From contig JAFUQY010000146.1 in NCBI GenBank assembly GCA_017472105.1, forward strand, positions 1 to 6,861: a stretch of 6,861 bases of DNA, in the 5' to 3' direction. Position 1 is the stretch's first letter. Every line of letters starts with the position of its first letter. Below are positions 6,493 to 6,861 of this stretch, in pieces. The notes beneath the pieces are model-generated. The model had not been told where the DNA came from. It searched no databases and was given only the letters and a program-made list of their open reading frames with translations. This DNA comes from Clostridia bacterium. GTDB taxonomy: Bacteria > Bacillota_A > Clostridia > Oscillospirales > CAG-272. The position numbers were made by a program, and so were the translations under genes.

Positions 6493-6551
6493 GGGATTCG
6501 CGGAAAATACAGGCGGAATGGGATCAAATTTCCATTACGAGGGTTAATCCA

Positions 6552-6580
6552 TTGACACTTTCATGCGATTCGGCTATAAT
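6552..6580 (+). promoter_or_regulatory. Perfect-consensus sigma-A promoter of the secreted-protein gene
   Basis: TTGACA (6552-6557), an exact 17-bp spacer and TATAAT (6575-6580) match the sigma-A consensus at every position. Transcription would start near 6587, about 60 nt before the ATG at 6647. This predicts strong constitutive expression unless a repressor or the downstream leader structure limits it. Confidence 0.9.
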
Positions 6581-6599
6581 AAAATCGTATAAAAATATA

Positions 6600-6634
6600 C
6601 TGATGCTTCTGTGCTGTCACGCCGGAAGTATCGG
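6600..6634 (+). promoter_or_regulatory. 5' UTR stem-loop just ahead of the ribosome binding site
   Basis: Bases 6600-6611 can pair with 6623-6634 to form a 12-bp stem with three G-U wobbles (core GATGCTTC with GAAGTATC) and an 11-nt loop (6612-6622). It lies inside the predicted leader and ends two bases before the Shine-Dalgarno AAGGTGA (6636-6642). It has no U-tract, so it is not a terminator. It could stabilise the transcript or modulate ribosome access. It matches no riboswitch class I recognise and is too small for most. Confidence 0.4.
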
Positions 6635-6646
6635 AAAGGTGATATT

Positions 6647-6861
6647 ATGAAAAAGCGAATCACAGCATTGCTTCTTGCACTGATTCTGTCAGCCAACATG
6701 ACGGGCGGAATCTTCGCGGAAGAAACTGCTACGGAGGAAGGAACGGCAGCGGAAGAAACCGGTGATGTTGAAGCCGATGTTACCCAGCCTTCCATTGAAT
6801 CCGAAGAAGTAGCCGCCGAGGCTGTCAAGCTCAGCAGTGTCGACAACGCGTACGGTACTGC
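6647..6861 (+). CDS. Secreted acidic protein, N-terminal fragment (3'-truncated by the window)
   Basis: Seventy-one codons are visible and the frame is open to the window end. The ATG at 6647 follows AAGGTGA (6636-6642). The protein starts with a classical Sec signal peptide: MKKR, a hydrophobic core ITALLLALILSA, and a probable signal peptidase I site after Gly-Ile-Phe-Ala (residue 24). The mature part begins with a Glu/Asp/Ala/Thr-rich, low-complexity stretch (25-60) carrying about 14 acidic residues and no basic ones. Such linkers are common at the start of large clostridial cell-surface proteins that carry repeat or hydrolase domains. No domain is visible before the window ends, and the specific function is unknown. 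No lipobox Cys is present, so it is not a lipoprotein. Confidence 0.8.
   Translation, partial: MKKRITALLLALILSANMTGGIFAEETATEEGTAAEETGDVEADVTQPSIESEEVAAEAVKLSSVDNAYGT

Noticed and set aside
6402..6650. An 82-codon + strand frame in the divergent intergenic region
   Set aside because: It spans both divergent promoters and overlaps the starts of two real genes. It lacks a ribosome binding site.
1..6861. A defence, phage or mobile element system
   Set aside because: No nuclease, integrase, transposase, toxin-antitoxin pair, terminal repeats or spacer array was seen. The genes are ordinary chromosomal types with individual promoters and terminators.

Overview
The window reads as accessory or ordinary chromosome of a gut-type Clostridia (Firmicutes) bacterium. 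Supporting this are strong AGGAGG-type ribosome binding sites, sigma-A-type promoters, U-tract hairpin terminators, moderately GC-rich genes separated by AT-rich spacers, and a small protein resembling the clostridial DUF6514 family. No rRNA, tRNA, CRISPR array, insertion sequence or phage gene is visible.

Layout. (1) Bases 2-823, + strand: the C-terminal part of a uroporphyrinogen-decarboxylase-superfamily protein whose start lies outside the window. (2) 838-3691, + strand: a promoter, tldD, tldE 18 nt later, and an intrinsic terminator. This is a complete two-gene unit for a heterodimeric TldD/TldE metalloprotease. (3) 3694-4027, - strand: a small cysteine-rich DUF6514-like protein, convergent with tldE, with its own promoter and a 12-bp palindrome just upstream. 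(4) 4104-4904, - strand: a single-gene unit (promoter, gene, terminator) for a six-helix membrane protein of the Pr6Pr / FAR-17a-AIG1 type. (5) 4967-6492, - strand: a single-gene unit for a MATE multidrug/Na+ antiporter. (6) 6552-6861, + strand: a perfect-consensus promoter, a 5' UTR stem-loop and the first 71 codons of a secreted, acidic protein, divergent from the MATE gene.

How the genes work together. Only tldD and tldE are clearly functionally coupled, since both subunits are needed for one protease. The other genes each have their own promoter and mostly their own terminator, so they look like independent units rather than one system. I find no convincing evidence of a new multi-gene system. 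The most useful leads are the orphan TldD/E protease with no visible peptide substrate nearby, the eight-cysteine small protein next to it, and the bacterial AIG1-like protein that keeps a Thr/His pair resembling the catalytic residues of the animal lipid hydrolases.
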